This document shows positions 33,087 through 35,555 of a stretch of DNA of 35,555 nt, piece after piece. Location of the stretch: contig CABURV010000017.1 in the NCBI GenBank assembly GCA_902494035.1, positions 1 through 35,555 on the forward strand, written 5' to 3'. Under the pieces are notes generated by a model. The model saw nothing but the letters and a program-made list of their open reading frames with translations, was not told the DNA's origin and did no database searches. Each line of letters begins with the position of its first letter. Position 1 is the stretch's first letter. Both the position numbers and the translations under genes were made by a program. Source of the DNA: an uncultured Collinsella sp. (GTDB lineage: Bacteria; Actinomycetota; Coriobacteriia; Coriobacteriales; Coriobacteriaceae).

Positions 33087-33245
33087 GACGGTTCCCCTCT
33101 CGAACCAAAAATGGATAACAGCGGTATCGATGCACGACGGACGGCGATTGCCCGGCCGTGCTCAAACCCGGAATTTTAGGGAACCTGCTTTGCGGTCGAT
33201 TATTTAGTTGTGCGTCGTCTCTCCCGGAGCCGTGAACATACCTGC

Positions 33246-33314
33246 TCATATGCGACTCCGAGCCATATACAGGGCGCGCGCGGCAACGCGGCGAATATAT
33301 GTCATCTGCGGCAT
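33246..33314 (-). CDS. Possible 22-residue leader peptide
   Basis: A short basic reading frame with a strong AAAGGAGG ribosome binding site 8 nt before ATG 33312-33314, located about 30 nt after the predicted -10 of the operon promoter. It encodes 22 residues with five Arg and repeated Ala, including RRVAARALYMA, and ends in TGA at 33246-33248. It is not recognised as a known family. The strong site and position suggest a leader or attenuator peptide; chance cannot be excluded. Confidence 0.4.
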   Translation of the reverse strand: MPQMTYIRRVAARALYMARSRI

Positions 33315-33333
33315 GTGCGCACCCTCCTTTACC

Positions 33334-33373
33334 AGTTGAGGTCAACTATATCAACGGTCGCCGACCATGCGAA
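33334..33373 (-). promoter_or_regulatory. Operon promoter with overlapping palindromic operator
   Basis: On the minus strand TTCGCA (33368-33373), a 17-bp spacer and TATAGT (33345-33350). A palindrome AGTTGA-GG-TCAACT (33334-33347) overlaps the -10 and the start region, with a further GTTGA half-site at 33351-33355. GGTCG-G-CGACC lies in the spacer. It would drive the HgdB-HgdB-HgdC-selD-yedF-DUF3343-csd operon. The remainder of 33087-33469 contains the leader peptide and an AT-rich tract at about 33412-33440 with no gene I can support. Confidence 0.6.
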
Positions 33374-33469
33374 CACCGTTGACATTCGTACGACAGCGTC
33401 GTGTGCCATCGCTTAATAAATAATTATCTTAATTGATAAGAGTTTGTCATTCCTCATTCGGCGAACGGC

Positions 33470-33506
33470 AAAAACAAAGCCGCCGAGGCTTATATGCCCC
33501 GACGGC
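33470..33506 (-). terminator. Terminator after modC
   Basis: On the minus strand a 10-bp stem with two G-U pairs (33497-33506 with 33479-33488) and an 8-nt loop, followed by TTTGTTTTT. It begins 11 nt after the modC stop codon. Confidence 0.88.
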
Positions 33507-33517
33507 ATTACCCGGCG

Positions 33518-34588
33518 CTATCGACAAACCAAATGGATCCTGCTGGCATCAAAATGCATGCGAAGCGTCTCGCCTGCTTGCGGCAGCTCGTCAACAGGCA
33601 TGCCCACTTTGTTGACCTTCCACTGCAGACGCGTGGGCGCATCGACGCGCGGCACATCCAACAGCACCAGGCGTTCAAAACGCGAATCGCTCACGCGCGC
33701 CACGTGCAGGTCGTAGCTGTTGCGGCCCCGCTCGGCACGGTTGTCCACATGGAAGTAGCTCGCACGAATACCCAAGTAGGCAACATCGTCGGGAACCTCG
33801 CGACCCACATTAAAGGTCATGCCCCAGTCGAGAGCCCCAACTTCTTCGTCGCCGATCTTGCGCGCCCGGCTTGTGTTCTTGCAGCCCGTCAGGCGCAGTG
33901 CCGCCAGCGTCTGCGGACGGCGGACCACGTCCTCGACAGAGCCGATCTCCTCAACATGCCCGTCGTGCATCACGCAGATGCGCTGGCACAGGCGGCACGC
34001 CTCGTCGATGTCATGGCTCACGTAGAGCACGGTGCGGTTACAGACGTCGAACAGGTCGAGCATGTTCTGCTCGAGTGCGCTCTTAAGATAGGAATCGAGC
34101 GCGCTCATGGGCTCGTCGAACATAAAGATGCCCGGATGCGCCGCCACCATACGGGCAAGCGCCACGCGTTGCTGCTGCCCGCCCGAAAGGCGCGCGGGGT
34201 AGCGGTCGGCAAAATCGGCTAGACCGAAAATGCTCAGATAGCGCTCGGCGAGCATTTTGCGTGCGGCGGCGTCGCCCGCATCCTTTACACCGGCGCATAC
34301 GTTATCGGCCACCGTCATGTTAGGAAACAGCTGATAGTTTTGGAACAGCAGGGCGCATTTGCGCGCCTGTGGCGACAGGTTGATGCCCGCCGCCGAGTCA
34401 AAAAAGGTCACGCCGTTGACGACGATCTTGCCCTCGTCGGGCGTCTCCACACCGGCAATGCAGCGAAGTGTGCAGCTCTTGCCGCAACCCGAGGCACCGA
34501 GCAACGCCACGCGCTCCTCGCCGGCCTCAAGCTGCATGTCGAGCATAAACCCGGGATAGTGCTTTTTTATATCCAGAACGAGCGACAT
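33518..34588 (-). CDS. modC: Molybdate ABC transporter ATP-binding protein ModC
   Basis: The ATPase of the molybdate importer, 356 residues. Walker A GASGCGKS at 31-38, Q-loop in LFQNYQLFP, signature LSGGQQQR at 134-141, Walker B IFMFDEP at 154-160 and H-loop SHD are all present. The last about 110 residues form a MOP/TOBE-like domain (RASYFHVDN, VWKVNKVG-like stretch) that binds oxyanion for feedback. ATG 34586-34588 lies 3 nt after the modB stop. Tungstate or sulfate importers share the fold; the Mo-enzyme context supports molybdate. Confidence 0.92.
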   Translation of the reverse strand: MSLVLDIKKHYPGFMLDMQLEAGEERVALLGASGCGKSCTLRCIAGVETPDEGKIVVNGVTFFDSAAGINLSPQARKCALLFQNYQLFPNMTVADNVCAGVKDAGDAAARKMLAERYLSIFGLADFADRYPARLSGGQQQRVALARMVAAHPGIFMFDEPMSALDSYLKSALEQNMLDLFDVCNRTVLYVSHDIDEACRLCQRICVMHDGHVEEIGSVEDVVRRPQTLAALRLTGCKNTSRARKIGDEEVGALDWGMTFNVGREVPDDVAYLGIRASYFHVDNRAERGRNSYDLHVARVSDSRFERLVLLDVPRVDAPTRLQWKVNKVGMPVDELPQAGETLRMHFDASRIHLVCR

Positions 34589-34591
34589 GGC

Positions 34592-35545
34592 CTATCGACC
34601 TCCCTTTGCGACCGTGTCATCGCGCATAAGCTCGGCCAACGCCTCGCGATCGATGCGCAGCGCATCGCCGCCGACTGGGTCGAGCGAATCGCCCTGTCCG
34701 GCGAAATCTTTGGCCTGCTTGCGCTCCGCGCGGGAAAGGCCCCGCTCGCGATACTTTTGCGAGTGCGCCGTGTACATATTGATAAACAGGATGACCAAGA
34801 AGCTAAAGGCGATCACGACGACAACCCAAAAGAGAGCCACCGACGTGTTGCCGCCCATCCACTCAAAGTAGATGGCGATGGGGATGGTCTGGGTAATGCC
34901 GGCATAGTTGCCCGCAAAGAACAGGGTGCAGCCAAACTCGCCCATGGCACGCGCGAAGGCGAGCACCGTGCCGGCGGCAATCGAGGGCCAACCAAGCGGC
35001 ATCATAAGCTTGGTGAAGATGCGACGTTCGGGCCATCCCAAGGTTCGCGCGGCGTCGAGCATCTGCGTGTCGAGGCTCTCGAAGGCACCGAGCGCCGTAC
35101 GGTAGACCAGGGGAAACGACACCACCACGGCAGATATCACCGCCGCGGGCCACGTAAAGACGATCGAGACGCCGTGCGCGATCAGCCACTGGCCCACCCC
35201 GGTCGAGCGGCCAAATAGCATAAGCAGCAGAAAGCCGCAGACCGTAGGCGGCAGCACCATGGGGACGGTAAAGACCGAGTCCAGCAGGCCCTTGATACGG
35301 CTCGTAGTACCCATGGTCTTCCATGCGGCAAACAGGCCCAGTGCAAAGGCAATAACGAGGGCAAGGCCGCTCGTTTTGATAGACACCCAAAACGGACGGT
35401 AGTCGATGCCGCCCAAAAAGGAGGCCAGAGAGGTCAAGGGGGCCTGCTCATCCCGCAACACGACAGACGATGCTTCAACCATTTGAGCACTATCAAGCCA
35501 ACGCGCGCCGCCCTTGGCATCACCCGAGGCTGATGCAATCACCAC
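34592..35545 (-). CDS. modB: Molybdate ABC transporter permease ModB, 5' end uncertain
   Basis: The membrane permease of the molybdate importer. The hydrophobic core starts at about SIKTSGLALVIAFALG and has five or six segments. The EAA loop that contacts ModC is LDAARTLGWPERRIFTKLMMPLGWPSIAAG, and the fragments DAARTLGWPERR and GEFGCTLFFAGN are typical of ModB/CysT-type permeases. The frame stays open to the right edge (35555), so the true start is not fixed; ATG 35480-35482 is possible but has no clear ribosome binding site, and the GTG at 35545 is only the first codon available. An N-terminal stretch of about 50 residues before the first membrane segment is unusual for ModB. modA is expected upstream, outside the window. 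Confidence 0.85.
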   Translation of the reverse strand: MVIASASGDAKGGARWLDSAQMVEASSVVLRDEQAPLTSLASFLGGIDYRPFWVSIKTSGLALVIAFALGLFAAWKTMGTTSRIKGLLDSVFTVPMVLPPTVCGFLLLMLFGRSTGVGQWLIAHGVSIVFTWPAAVISAVVVSFPLVYRTALGAFESLDTQMLDAARTLGWPERRIFTKLMMPLGWPSIAAGTVLAFARAMGEFGCTLFFAGNYAGITQTIPIAIYFEWMGGNTSVALFWVVVVIAFSFLVILFINMYTAHSQKYRERGLSRAERKQAKDFAGQGDSLDPVGGDALRIDREALAELMRDDTVAKGGR

Positions 35546-35555
35546 ATAGCGGTCC

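Noticed and set aside
33079..33236. 56- to 88-codon frame between the leader peptide and HgdB paralogue 1
   Set aside because: Composition is ordinary out-of-frame sequence and no ribosome binding site fits; kept only as a coupling note in the leader finding.
1..35555. CRISPR arrays, insertion sequences, phage genes
   Set aside because: No regularly spaced direct repeats, transposase or phage proteins were seen on either strand.

Overview
This high-GC window most likely comes from a Coriobacteriia actinobacterium of the Collinsella type. That is an inference from gene content, codon use and gene order, because no rRNA is present to confirm it. The window is dominated by formate, molybdenum and selenium metabolism, and nearly all genes lie on the minus strand, so it reads naturally from right to left.

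Region by region, from left to right: (1) 1-6445 holds the 3'-truncated mobA, a selenocysteine tRNA gene (selC), selB and selA, and a stand-alone molybdopterin oxidoreductase with Cys where formate dehydrogenase has Sec. (2) 6468-21876 is a long operon for a formate hydrogenlyase of the Hyf/Hyc (group 4 [NiFe]) type. In transcription order it encodes a HydN-like ferredoxin, a selenocysteine FdhF (Sec at residue 140, read through TGA), hyfA, hyfB, hyfC, hyfD, hyfE, hyfF, hyfG, hyfH, hyfI, hycH, hycI and a FocA-type formate channel, closed by a strong terminator. (3) 21877-24783 is an accessory patch on the plus strand. It has a RelB-like antitoxin with a PIN-domain toxin, a frameshifted AbiEi-like gene, two copies of a long inverted repeat that flank that gene, and a compact structured element built from tRNA-Gly 3' ends. 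(4) 24784-26390 carries tRNA-Gly, tRNA-Pro and a BrnQ-type branched-chain amino acid carrier. (5) 26414-33373 looks like one seven-gene operon: two HgdB-like proteins, their ATP-dependent activator, selD (itself with an in-frame TGA for Sec), yedF, a DUF3343 protein and a cysteine desulfurase/selenocysteine lyase-like enzyme. It has a recognisable promoter, an overlapping palindrome and a terminator. (6) 33470-35555 holds modC and modB of a molybdate importer, running off the right edge.

The parts fit together. ModBC brings in molybdate and MobA makes the guanylylated cofactor. SelD makes selenophosphate, and SelA, SelB and selC deliver Sec into FdhF and SelD. FdhF then oxidises formate and passes electrons through the HydN/HyfA/HyfH ferredoxins to the HyfG/HyfI hydrogenase, on a membrane arm that could pump ions. 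HycI and HycH mature the hydrogenase, and FocA moves formate.

The items I find least explained are the HgdB-HgdB-HgdC-selD operon with its possible leader peptide, the tRNA-Gly-derived structured element at 24532-24801, the paired 27-bp inverted repeats, and a perfect 47-bp hairpin next to the frameshift in the AbiEi-like gene.
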